From: Kiritimatiellia bacterium | GTDB lineage: Bacteria > Verrucomicrobiota > Kiritimatiellia > CAIQIC01 > JAGNIJ01 | Assembly (NCBI GenBank): GCA_018001225.1 | Contig: JAGNIJ010000016.1 | Span: 1-64,000, forward strand | DNA: 64,000 bases | Direction of reading: 5' to 3' | Shown here: positions 26,451 to 34,274 of the stretch, piece after piece | How positions within the stretch are numbered: position 1 is the stretch's first letter | How the letters are laid out: every line of letters begins with the position of its first letter | Notes under the pieces: model-generated | Seen by the model: only the letters and a program-made list of their open reading frames with translations | Told to the model about the DNA's origin: nothing | The model's database searches: none | Program-made: the position numbers and the translations under genes

Positions 26451-26478
26451 TTGACACCCCCACCCCCACTCTTACAAT
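26451..26478 (+). promoter_or_regulatory. Strong sigma70-like promoter of the second unit
   Basis: TTGACA (26451-26456), a 16-nt C-rich spacer, TACAAT (26473-26478): a perfect -35 and 5 of 6 in the -10, just after an AT-rich stretch. The start codon is 160 nt downstream, leaving a leader of about 150 nt that has room for regulation. Confidence 0.7.
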
Positions 26479-26638
26479 ACAGCAGCAACGGGCTGCGCAT
26501 GACTCGAAAGACCGCATTGCTTGCCCTGTGTGCTTCGTCGGCCATCAGGGCGCGTTGTCCGCAGGCACGCTTCCGCGGCACGCACCCTCCAGCGCCGCGA
26601 CGCCGCATTTTCCGGCCCACTTCAACCGAGGCGCTCAC

Positions 26639-27100
26639 ATGAAAATATTAACGCAAGGTGTCGTTCTCTCCACGTTGCTGTTCGCCGCTACGGCAAGCGC
26701 GGGGCCGCTTGTCCATCGGCAGTTGGTGGAACGCCTGCTGACCCTCTTCGGCGTGGAGACGGTTTACCAATCCGTCCTCGGGGCCGTAGTACAGCAAGCG
26801 GTGGAAGCCGAACCCGCCCTCGCAGGGTCCGAAAAGGCCCTCGGCGATTTCCTCTCGAGCCGGGTGGGCTGGGCGCGGCTCAAGCCCGAAGCCGTCGAAC
26901 TCTACATGGGCGAGTTCTCGGAAGAGGAGATGACGGAGATCCTGCGCTTCTACGAAAGCCGGACGGGCCGCAAGCTGGCCGCCCTGTCGCCGGCCATTTC
27001 CGCCCACGTCATGGAATGGGTGCAACAGGAACTGGCGAAGGCAGAAAGCGATTGGGAGGCCCTGATCGCAAGCTTGTTGCCGGCGGCGGAGAACGAATGA
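26639..27100 (+). CDS. Exported DUF2059-type protein, copy 2
   Basis: A 153-aa protein; ATG 26639 was chosen because it gives a clean signal peptide (M-K-I-L-T-Q-G-V-V-L-S-T-L-L-F, cut near A-S-A-G), while the frame upstream of it reads low-quality sequence. The mature chain aligns end to end with the 160-aa copy 1 without gaps of note (H-R-Q-x-V-E-R-L-L-x-L-F-G-V-E-T; E-I-L-R-F-Y-E-S-R-T-G-R-K). The ribosome site is weak. The gene is 37 nt before giant gene B. As with copy 1, the function of DUF2059 is unknown, and a periplasmic helper role for the giant protein is an inference. Confidence 0.78.
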   Translation: MKILTQGVVLSTLLFAATASAGPLVHRQLVERLLTLFGVETVYQSVLGAVVQQAVEAEPALAGSEKALGDFLSSRVGWARLKPEAVELYMGEFSEEEMTEILRFYESRTGRKLAALSPAISAHVMEWVQQELAKAESDWEALIASLLPAAENE

Positions 27101-27137
27101 AGAGCACGCGTCCCGCGCCGTCTAATAAGGAGCGCCC

Positions 27138-30100
27138 ATGAAACGCCTCTCCGCATGCGCGCTGATGACCCTCGGGGCCTCTGTCCTTCTCCTGACGGCG
27201 GCCGGCGCTCCGGCGTGGTGGCCCTTCGGCAAGGAGGCGCCCAAGCCAACCAGCATCGACGTGGTTCGGCAACAATACGCGAATGAAGTTTACGAGCTTC
27301 AGAAAGAATACGACCAGAAGGCGCGGCACCTGCAGCGAAAAGACGGCACCGTGGATCCGAATAGCCAGCAATATAAAAAGCTGCAAAACGAATACAACGC
27401 GAAAAAGGCCGAACTGCTGAGCAAACACGCGCACCCGGGAACCGAGGCCTACAACAATCTAAAAAAAAGTTTCGGCGAGAAAATCACGAACACGGGCAGC
27501 ATGCCCCGCGGCCCCTACTCGGACTTTGATTTGACCGTCGATGACCCCGGCACGGGCAAAGCCGTGGCGGAGCAGTTGAAAGGGAGCGGGCACAAGGTCA
27601 CCTACAACAGCGAGATGGGATGCTGGATAGACCATACAACGGACTCCATGATCTGGGAACCGGGCACGCCCGAGCAGTTGAAGAACCGCGTCAGCAATCC
27701 GGAAGGCTACACGCGGGCCGGCGCCCTGGCGTCCGAGAACATTCCATCATCCAATGCTCAATACGATCCTGAAGGCCACGTCGAGGATCTCCACAAGAAA
27801 TACCAGGCGGCCAAGGCCAAGGGCGATGTGCGGACCATGAACAAGATCCTGGTCAAAATGCAGAAGGCCACGGGAGTAACACCGGATCCCGGCGCCACGC
27901 AGATGCGGATAGACGCCGATCCCTTCGCATCCGGCGAGCAGACCCTGGGCGAATCAGAACAGGTGCGGCTCGAAAAAGAAATGAAGCGACAGCAAACCAT
28001 GGAGCAGGAGGTCCAGAAAGCCCGGGAAACAGCCAGGAAGCAATCCGAGTCCAACACCCGCATGCGAAAGGATCTGGCCAAGCAGGAGCGCGCGTTGGGC
28101 AACGAGAAATCCGCCCAGGAATACGAGCAGGCCAACGAGAAGATTAAGAGGACCGCGCCCCCCGGAGAGGAGCAGACCGGCAAGGGATCCAAGGGCACAG
28201 AGACTTCAAAACCCGGCGGGTCCAAGGGTGAGCCTCCGCCAGAAGGCACGCCTCCCGGTGAGAAACCGCCCCCTTCAGAGCCGACGGGGAAATCGCCGGG
28301 GACGCCCAAGGTACCGTCCAAGCCGCCCGCTACTCCGCCGCCGGAGGTGAAGACGACGACGCCCAAGACTCCATCGGAGGCCAAGCCAACACCTCCAAAG
28401 ACTCCGCCGCCGGAGGTGAAACCACCACCGCCGGAAGTCAAGCCGACGTCGCCAAAGACTCCACCGGAGGTGAAGCCAACCCCGCCGGAGGCGAAGCCAA
28501 TCCCGCCGGAGGCGAAGCCAACCCCGCCAAAGACTCCACCGCCGGAGGTGAAGCCAACGCCGCCGGAGGTCAAGCCAACGCCACCGGAGGTCAAGCCAAC
28601 GCCACCGGAGGTCAAGCCAACACCGCCGGAAGTCAAGCCGACGGCGCCCAAGACTCCACCGGAGGTCAAACCTACGCCACCGGAGGTGAAGCCAACACCC
28701 CCAAAGCCTCCGCCGGAGGTCAAACCTACGCCACCGGAGGTGAAGCCGACCACGCCGGAGGTGAAGCCAACCTCGCCGGAAGTGAAGCCGACCACACCCG
28801 AGGGGAAACCGTCTCCGACGGAAGTGAAGCCGACTACGCCCGAGGGGAAACCGTCTCCGACGGAGGTGAAGCCAACGACCAGTTCAGGGAAGCAACAAGC
28901 TGGGACACCACCTAAAGTCTGGGGATCATCCGTACAGCCGTCTTTCAACGAAATGGCGGGAAATGTAATCGAAAAAGGCGGGCAGATTTTGATGGTCGTG
29001 GGGGCTGGGATGACCGCCCACGCCGTGCTCACTTCCGAGGCGGGAGAGGAGCGGGCGGTTGTCGCCGGCACATCGGCCGCGGGCTGGGGTGCAGGCTACG
29101 TAGGAGGCATTGTCGCCGGTGGAGCCGCGGCCGGGGGGCTTGCGTTAGTTGGAGCCTCATCCATCGCGGGTGCTCCGATTGTGGTGGCGGGCGCGGCCAT
29201 CGCGGGTGGCATCGTGACGGCCGGGTACGCCAGCGAGTACACCGCCAACAAAATGAGCGAGGCCATCCACAAGGAAGAAAACGCCGCCAAAGCGAACGAG
29301 AGGCAAGCCATTGCCGGCCAAAAGGAATGGTTCTTGCAGAAAGGACTATCCAAACAGCAAGCGGAGTTCTACGAGTACAAGTTGAAAGTGGCCAACAAGC
29401 ACAATCTCGACAGCTCGCGCATCTGGAAAGATATCAGAAAAGAAGTGGGGAAGATCGAACAGGAGAAACAGTCCGCCGCCAAAGCGCCTCCCCCCGCGAG
29501 TAAAACGCCTGTCACAACTTCTAAGCCCGCCACTCCTGCGCCCCCAACTTCCACGCCCAAGCCCCCGCCGGTGCAGGTGACGCGCACCACGCCCAGTTCC
29601 ACGCCGACGCCGACCGTGCCGCGCACCTCCACGGGCACGACTCCAAGCTACACGCCCACGCCCTCCACGCCGCCGCCGTCCGGCGGCAGCGCGCCACCCG
29701 CTCCGCCGACCGTTCAGCGGCCGCCCACCGGCGGCGGGACCGGTCGAGGGCCGCGCGCCCCGCCCCGGGAAGGCGGCGAGAGCAGACCGCCGCCCGTGGC
29801 AGAACCACGAGGCACACCCCCGCCGGCGCCCCCTCCCCCGCGCGCGCCGGAGGAGCCGGAAGGAGCAAAAGGCCCGCGGACCGTTCGCAAGGGAGAGGTC
29901 AAGGGCAGCGACGGGAGCTCCATAACTCTGGTGCACAACGTGGATGAAAATGGGAGGGTGATTTCCGAAACCCGTACGACCCGCAACTCCAAGGGTGAAG
30001 TCACTGACGTCACAACCATCCCCGGTGGCGGCGATCAGACTGCCCTAGCCGGCGATCCGGACGTCGACAACACGGCCAGAACGAGAGCGGCGACGGAAGG

Positions 30101-31697
30101 CGCGGGCCAGTCCCGCGGGAGCGGGGCGTGCCCCAGGTGCGGAGGGAATTCGTCGACGCTGTGCAACGACCTCGTGAATGCATTCACCGAACCTCCGACG
30201 TTCTATCACTACACAAAATGCGACGGGTGCGGCTACATATCCAACCCCTCCTACTCCGGTGGCGGAGCAGGCGAGGCCGCCGGGAGCAAGCCCAGCGGTG
30301 AGGGAACGCAAACCCAGGAGGCCAGCTCCGAAGCGGGCGGGGAAAAGGCCAAGGAAGAAGCTGAATACATCGTGCGAACTCCGGAGGAGATCAAAGCGGA
30401 AATCGCCACTCTAGAGACCGAATTTAACGAATTCAAGCGACACTATGACCCGAACGGGCCATGGCGAGGTGAGAAGTATAGCGGGAACAGGTACAGATGG
30501 TATGAGGGAGGCCTCACCGCCTTGAACCGGGAGCTCGCATTTTCAGAATGGTATTCTGCCAATCCTGAAGGACTAAAGGAGCTGATGGCTTGGACAAAAC
30601 AGACGCTTGGCATTACACTAGATCCGTCTAAGGCATACCCTGAAACTATTCGGCTGTGGGACGCGTGGCAGGCCGAGAAACAGTCCCAGCCCCAGGAAAA
30701 AGGCCTGGTGGACCTTCGCGCCGCCGAGGCCGCGCCTGAAAAGAGGGAGGTCCTCGTCGATGACGTCGAGACCGACGCGCTGGGGGGAATGATCCGGCAG
30801 CGCAGCGAGATCACGGACCGGAAGACGGCGAACGGGTTGGCCTCGATGGGCGCGAACTCGGAGCTGCAGCGCGCGTCGAACGTCGGGAACGAGACGCTCA
30901 AGGGCGCGAAGCAGACGCGGGACCAGGGTGGGCAGGAGGCGCTCGCCATCGCCGCCGCCGGCCAGCAGGCGGTCCGGATCGAGCAGAACAAGAACAAGGA
31001 CCAGTTGCTGAACGCCGTCATCAACGGCGTGGGCGCGGGCGTGAAGACCACGGCCGGCCACTTCGGCACGGAGATGGGCAAGGGCGTGGGGAACAAGATC
31101 TTTGACTCCGGGAAGAAGGAAACAAAGACCGCGAGCACGGGCGGAACGGGCAGCCCTTCGGGCGGGAGCGGGGGCGGTGGAAGCAGCGGAGGGCACAGCG
31201 GCGGCTCGCCCGGCGGCAGCCAGGTGGCACAGACTCCCAAACATCATCCTTCAGGTAGCAGCAGCGGACACTCCGGCTCGGGCGACGACCCCGGTTATGG
31301 CGAGTCCGTGGACCCCGGCACCGGCGAGGAGTATCCAAGCGGGGGCGATTACGGTGTTTCCAAGGACCCGGGCGGCGGGGACTACCCGAGCGAGGGCGGC
31401 GGAACTATCGTTTCGGGGGATCCCGATGAGTACGAGCACGAGGATCCCGTTTATGGCGGGTATGTGGAGCCGCCGGAGCCCCCTCCGTCGCCACCGGTGC
31501 GGGTAGACATTCCCGTCAAGCCCAAGCCGCAGATCATCTGCCCGCACTGCGGGCGGCCGGCCGAGAAGCTAAGCAGCGCGAGCTCCGGTTACGGCTTTAA
31601 AGACGACAAGGGCAATTACTACAACCGGCATGGAAGCATCGAAAATGCCTGCCCGGCGTGCATTGCCGCCTGGGAGCAAAAAATGAAACCGCAATGA
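27138..31697 (+). CDS. Giant exported protein B: PEVK-type spring, Ala/Gly-rich membrane-like segment, two zinc-ribbon pairs
   Basis: 1519 aa, AAGGAG site, signal peptide (about 1-26). It has the same plan as giant protein A: coiled-coil head (27-350) sharing K-G-D-x-R-T-M-N-K and S-G-E-Q-T-L-G-E-S-E; a spring with about fifteen P-E-V-K units (about 401-579); a long Ala/Gly/Val-rich stretch (about 608-700) hydrophobic enough to enter a membrane; a beta module (about 920-963); a Cys pair (C-P-R-C/C-D-G-C, about 998-1032); the conserved module with N-A-V-I-N-G-V-G-A-G-V-K (about 1208-1328); a Ser/Gly/Asp/Tyr-rich linker; and the final pair C-P-H-C/C-P-A-C (about 1468-1509). It lacks four zinc pairs of protein A. 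I do not recognise the family; a cell-surface stalk or scaffold is the best guess. Confidence 0.75.
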   Translation: MKRLSACALMTLGASVLLLTAAGAPAWWPFGKEAPKPTSIDVVRQQYANEVYELQKEYDQKARHLQRKDGTVDPNSQQYKKLQNEYNAKKAELLSKHAHPGTEAYNNLKKSFGEKITNTGSMPRGPYSDFDLTVDDPGTGKAVAEQLKGSGHKVTYNSEMGCWIDHTTDSMIWEPGTPEQLKNRVSNPEGYTRAGALASENIPSSNAQYDPEGHVEDLHKKYQAAKAKGDVRTMNKILVKMQKATGVTPDPGATQMRIDADPFASGEQTLGESEQVRLEKEMKRQQTMEQEVQKARETARKQSESNTRMRKDLAKQERALGNEKSAQEYEQANEKIKRTAPPGEEQTGKGSKGTETSKPGGSKGEPPPEGTPPGEKPPPSEPTGKSPGTPKVPSKPPATPPPEVKTTTPKTPSEAKPTPPKTPPPEVKPPPPEVKPTSPKTPPEVKPTPPEAKPIPPEAKPTPPKTPPPEVKPTPPEVKPTPPEVKPTPPEVKPTPPEVKPTAPKTPPEVKPTPPEVKPTPPKPPPEVKPTPPEVKPTTPEVKPTSPEVKPTTPEGKPSPTEVKPTTPEGKPSPTEVKPTTSSGKQQAGTPPKVWGSSVQPSFNEMAGNVIEKGGQILMVVGAGMTAHAVLTSEAGEERAVVAGTSAAGWGAGYVGGIVAGGAAAGGLALVGASSIAGAPIVVAGAAIAGGIVTAGYASEYTANKMSEAIHKEENAAKANERQAIAGQKEWFLQKGLSKQQAEFYEYKLKVANKHNLDSSRIWKDIRKEVGKIEQEKQSAAKAPPPASKTPVTTSKPATPAPPTSTPKPPPVQVTRTTPSSTPTPTVPRTSTGTTPSYTPTPSTPPPSGGSAPPAPPTVQRPPTGGGTGRGPRAPPREGGESRPPPVAEPRGTPPPAPPPPRAPEEPEGAKGPRTVRKGEVKGSDGSSITLVHNVDENGRVISETRTTRNSKGEVTDVTTIPGGGDQTALAGDPDVDNTARTRAATEGAGQSRGSGACPRCGGNSSTLCNDLVNAFTEPPTFYHYTKCDGCGYISNPSYSGGGAGEAAGSKPSGEGTQTQEASSEAGGEKAKEEAEYIVRTPEEIKAEIATLETEFNEFKRHYDPNGPWRGEKYSGNRYRWYEGGLTALNRELAFSEWYSANPEGLKELMAWTKQTLGITLDPSKAYPETIRLWDAWQAEKQSQPQEKGLVDLRAAEAAPEKREVLVDDVETDALGGMIRQRSEITDRKTANGLASMGANSELQRASNVGNETLKGAKQTRDQGGQEALAIAAAGQQAVRIEQNKNKDQLLNAVINGVGAGVKTTAGHFGTEMGKGVGNKIFDSGKKETKTASTGGTGSPSGGSGGGGSSGGHSGGSPGGSQVAQTPKHHPSGSSSGHSGSGDDPGYGESVDPGTGEEYPSGGDYGVSKDPGGGDYPSEGGGTIVSGDPDEYEHEDPVYGGYVEPPEPPPSPPVRVDIPVKPKPQIICPHCGRPAEKLSSASSGYGFKDDKGNYYNRHGSIENACPACIAAWEQKMKPQ
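28337..28880 (+). repeat. Tandem coding repeat in giant protein B (P-E-V-K units)
   Basis: Mostly 21-nt units coding P-T-P-P-E-V-K, with inserted P-K-T-P triplet variants and a degenerate end (P-E-G-K-P-S-P-T-E-V-K twice). Four consecutive units near 28560-28625 are almost identical in DNA, so the array is expected to vary in length between strains. Confidence 0.9.
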
Positions 31698-32077
31698 GGA
31701 TTGCTTCAAGAGCGGGGCGCCGGATGAGCACGAACAGAAATATACCCATCATATTCACCATCAGCCTGACCGCGATCCTGCTCGGCGCCCTCCCCTGCCG
31801 CGCGGAGGAGGGCGCCCGGGCGGCGGAGAGCATCTGGGCCGCGGAGCCCGCCCCCGCCGCGGCGCCGGCCCCGGCGGCGCCGGATTTCAGCGCGCAGATC
31901 GCGAAACTGGAGCAGGCGGTGGCGGAGCTGGAAAAACTGCTCGGGAGCCCCCGCGGAATACGGGCGCGCCAGCCGTTCGAAAAGCGGCTGGGCGACCTCG
32001 AAACACGGCTTGATAAAATCGAGAAAAGGCTTAATGATCTCGAAACTCGGTTGAGACGGCAGGAAAGCCGCAAGTAG
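31694..32077 (+). CDS. Small exported coiled-coil protein
   Basis: 127 aa from ATG 31694, which overlaps the stop of giant gene B (ATGA). A start at ATG 31724 would give 117 aa and a more ordinary signal peptide (M-S-T-N-R-N-I-P-I-I-F-T-I-S-L-T). After the cut (near C-R-A-E) there is an Ala/Pro linker and then heptad-repeat helices with L-E-T-R-L-D-K-I-E-K-R-L-N-D-L-E-T-R-L-R-R. This resembles Lpp-like trimeric coiled coils, though there is no lipobox Cys at the mature N-terminus. Translational coupling argues for a role with giant protein B. The 107-aa product of 60296-60619 has the same design. Confidence 0.72.
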   Translation: MRIASRAGRRMSTNRNIPIIFTISLTAILLGALPCRAEEGARAAESIWAAEPAPAAAPAPAAPDFSAQIAKLEQAVAELEKLLGSPRGIRARQPFEKRLGDLETRLDKIEKRLNDLETRLRRQESRK

Positions 32078-32109
32078 AGAAAACGCCATTGTCGAGGAGG
32101 TCCATGATC

Positions 32110-32706
32110 ATGATACGCAACACCTGTATGATGGGCCTGGCCGCCCTGCTGCTGGCCGGCTGCAAGGGCACGGAGCCCCGGGTCGTGCGCCCGCTGAACG
32201 GCCCGGACGTCGCGCCGGAGGAACGCGCGGCGATGCAGACCCGGATCTTCCCGGCATCCGAGGACGTGGTCTTCGCCGCCACGGTCTCCGTGCTCCAGGA
32301 CCTGGGCTGGAAGCTCGACACCGTGGACCGCGCCAGCGGCATGATCCGGGCCTCGACGGAGAAGCGCCTCGAGCCGCTCGGCCCCAAGGAGGAGAAGAGC
32401 GGCAACTTCGAGTGGCGCCGGACGGCGATCAAGAAGCGCTCATCGGAGAAGGACCAGTGGACGCGCTGGGACGAAATGGTCGCGCACATCGAGAAGTGGC
32501 CGCCGGACCGGACCAGCCAGCGGATCGTCCTCACCCGCCGCGGCTCGCTCCCCGCGATGTCCTATCCCGCCCGGGTGGACAAGCGGGACGTGATCATCAA
32601 CGCCCCGGCCAAGGAAGAGTCCGTGGAGATCCAACTGGACGACGTGTACAGTACGCTGTTCCAACGCATCGAGAAAGCCATCCGGGAACGCACCCAGAAC
32701 AAGTAA
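32110..32706 (+). CDS. Lipoprotein of unknown function
   Basis: A 198-aa protein; ATG 32110 lies 9 nt after GAGGAGG, better spaced than ATG 32104, and gives a type II signal peptide with lipobox L-L-L-A-G-C-K-G (Cys about residue 18). The body has a mixed alpha/beta pattern with F-P-A-S-E-D-V-V-F-A-A-T-V-S-V-L-Q-D-L-G-W, a pattern seen in lipoproteins paired with CsgG-like proteins, where a V-F-x-A-x-x-x-x-L-x-x-x-G-W helix-strand start is common. No enzymatic motif is seen. It is followed after 11 nt by the CsgG-like gene, so both probably act in the same outer-membrane complex. Confidence 0.7.
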   Translation: MIRNTCMMGLAALLLAGCKGTEPRVVRPLNGPDVAPEERAAMQTRIFPASEDVVFAATVSVLQDLGWKLDTVDRASGMIRASTEKRLEPLGPKEEKSGNFEWRRTAIKKRSSEKDQWTRWDEMVAHIEKWPPDRTSQRIVLTRRGSLPAMSYPARVDKRDVIINAPAKEESVEIQLDDVYSTLFQRIEKAIRERTQNK

Positions 32707-32717
32707 GGAGCCCTCTC

Positions 32718-33296
32718 GTGAAGAACCTGCACATGCTGACGGCCGGACTGACCGTGTTGCTGATCGCGGGCTGCGCCTCGCCCAAGGACAAGTACTTCCT
32801 GGACACGAAGACCAAGGCGAACATCTACATGATGCCGAAGCACCACAAGATCCACAAGGTGGCCATCATGCCGTTCAAGGCGCCCACGGAGCTGATCGGC
32901 AACTCGGTCTCGGACATGCTGGTGACCGAGATGCTGCGGATGGAGCGCTACGAGCTGGTCGAGCGCGGCCAGATGGCCCAGGTGCTGAACGAGTCGGAAC
33001 TGTCGCTGGCCGGGCTCTCGGCGGCCAAGGCCGTGGAGATCGGCAACATGCTCGGCGCCGACGGCGTGATCATCGGCACGGTGGACGAGTACGGCACGAC
33101 CGCGATCGGCGGGCGGGCCTATCCCGTGGTGGGCGTCTCCGCGCGGCTGATCGATTGCGAGACCGGCAAGGTGGTCTGGAGCGTGGACCTGGCGGAGCGC
33201 GCGGAAAAGAAAGACGTCGCGCTGTCCGCGCACGCCCGGTCCGTGGTGCACAACATGGTGGCGGCGCTGTACGCGGAGTGGCGCAAGCGCCAGTAA
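32718..33296 (+). CDS. CsgG-like lipoprotein
   Basis: A 192-aa protein with GTG start after AAGGAG and lipobox L-L-I-A-G-C-A-S. The body shows the CsgG/GNA1162-type nucleotide-binding-like fold: V-A-I-M-P-F, a helix with S-D-M-L-V-T-E-M-L, Y-E-L-V-E-R-G-Q-M-A-Q-V-L-N-E, the G-A-D-G-V-I-I-G-T-V strand and V-S-A-R-L-I-D-C-E-T-G-K-V-V-W-S. CsgG forms the outer-membrane channel that secretes curli subunits, but many short family members are periplasmic lipoproteins without the barrel strands; at 192 aa this one may lack the transmembrane hairpins. It sits 11 nt from one lipoprotein gene and 13 nt from another. Confidence 0.8.
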   Translation: MKNLHMLTAGLTVLLIAGCASPKDKYFLDTKTKANIYMMPKHHKIHKVAIMPFKAPTELIGNSVSDMLVTEMLRMERYELVERGQMAQVLNESELSLAGLSAAKAVEIGNMLGADGVIIGTVDEYGTTAIGGRAYPVVGVSARLIDCETGKVVWSVDLAERAEKKDVALSAHARSVVHNMVAALYAEWRKRQ

Positions 33297-33309
33297 GCCG
33301 GAGGTCTCC

Positions 33310-34200
33310 ATGAAGCGGGTTCTGTCCTGGTGGCTGGCCGGCGCCCTGGCCCTGATGGCCGGGTGCCAGGCCCCGAAGACCGTCGAGGAGGACGAAGAGG
33401 AGGAGTTGGCCGAGGAGGTCGAGCGGGCCCGGTTGACCTCCCAGATGCCGCGGGTGATGCTCCTGGTGGACGAGCAGAGCCTGGGCACAATCCCCACCGC
33501 CGAGGTCGAGGCCATGGCCATCGAGATGCTGCTGGACCAGAACGTCCAGGTCGTGGACCAGGACATGGTCCAGTCCAACCTCGGCAAGGGCCAGGAGGTC
33601 ATGAAGATGGCCGGCGACAACCGGGGCGCGGCCGCCCTGGGCCTGCAGTTCGGCGCGGACCTCGTGCTGATCGGCGAGGTCGTGGCCAAGCCCTCGGCGC
33701 GGCGCATCAGCGATTCCAACCTCCGCTCCTACCAGGCCGCCGCGACGCTGCGGGCCGTCCGCACGGATAACTCCGCGACCATCGCCTCGGCCTCCGAGGA
33801 CGCGACCGTCATCGGGCTCGACGACGTCGCGGGCAGCGCGAAGGCCATCAAGGCCGCCGGGAAAAAGAGCCTGGACCGGCTGGTTCCCGACATGCTGGAC
33901 TCCTGGACGCGCACCGGCGGCCGGCGGGCCGCCCGCCTGAACCACGTCACCGTGACTGTGGGCGGCGTGGACCAGATGTGGAAGCTCAAGGCCATCCGCG
34001 AACAGCTGATCGGCCTGAAAAAGCAGACGGCCAACGTGGTCCAGCGCAATTACACCGCCGGCGTGGCCATCTTCGAGCTGGACTCGCTCGTGCCGATCGA
34101 GGAGCTGTCGGAGACCATCGTGCTGAAGCCGCCGGAGGACATCAAGTTCCAGGTGCTGGAAGTCGGGGCGGGCAACATCAACCTGAAAGTCGCGAACTAG
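33310..34200 (+). CDS. Lipoprotein with CsgG-like core
   Basis: A 296-aa protein, GGAGG site, lipobox A-L-M-A-G-C-Q-A. An acidic linker (E-E-D-E-E-E-E-L) follows. The middle part, P-R-V-M-L-L-V-D-E-Q, helix, V-Q-V-V-D-Q-D-M-V-Q, F-G-A-D-L-V-L-I-G-E-V and A-T-L-R-A-V-R-T-D, has the strand-helix order of CsgG-like/LPP20-type proteins, including the degraded G-A-D strand shared with the 192-aa lipoprotein upstream. The last 100 residues form a separate alpha/beta domain. It is likely a partner subunit of that protein. Family level assignment is from pattern only. Confidence 0.65.
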   Translation: MKRVLSWWLAGALALMAGCQAPKTVEEDEEEELAEEVERARLTSQMPRVMLLVDEQSLGTIPTAEVEAMAIEMLLDQNVQVVDQDMVQSNLGKGQEVMKMAGDNRGAAALGLQFGADLVLIGEVVAKPSARRISDSNLRSYQAAATLRAVRTDNSATIASASEDATVIGLDDVAGSAKAIKAAGKKSLDRLVPDMLDSWTRTGGRRAARLNHVTVTVGGVDQMWKLKAIREQLIGLKKQTANVVQRNYTAGVAIFELDSLVPIEELSETIVLKPPEDIKFQVLEVGAGNINLKVAN

Positions 34201-34201
34201 G

Positions 34202-34259
34202 AAGGTGACACGGCCGTCCCCGGCCGTGAAGAGCGCGGGCGGGACGCCCGTGTCACCTT
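34202..34259. repeat. Intergenic inverted repeat, family F, likely also a terminator
   Basis: AAGGTGACACGGCCGTCCC (34202-34220) and GGGACGCCCGTGTCACCTT (34241-34259) pair at 18 of 19 positions with a 20-nt GC-rich loop, followed by TTTT-like bases. It lies between the 296-aa lipoprotein gene and the next gene, so it may attenuate transcription there. Confidence 0.75.
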
Positions 34260-34274
34260 TTACGGAGACAGGTC

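Noticed and set aside
26178..26642. Short frames of 60-90 codons between the two giant units
   Set aside because: They have no ribosome site, no conserved look, and cross the promoter and terminator hairpin.
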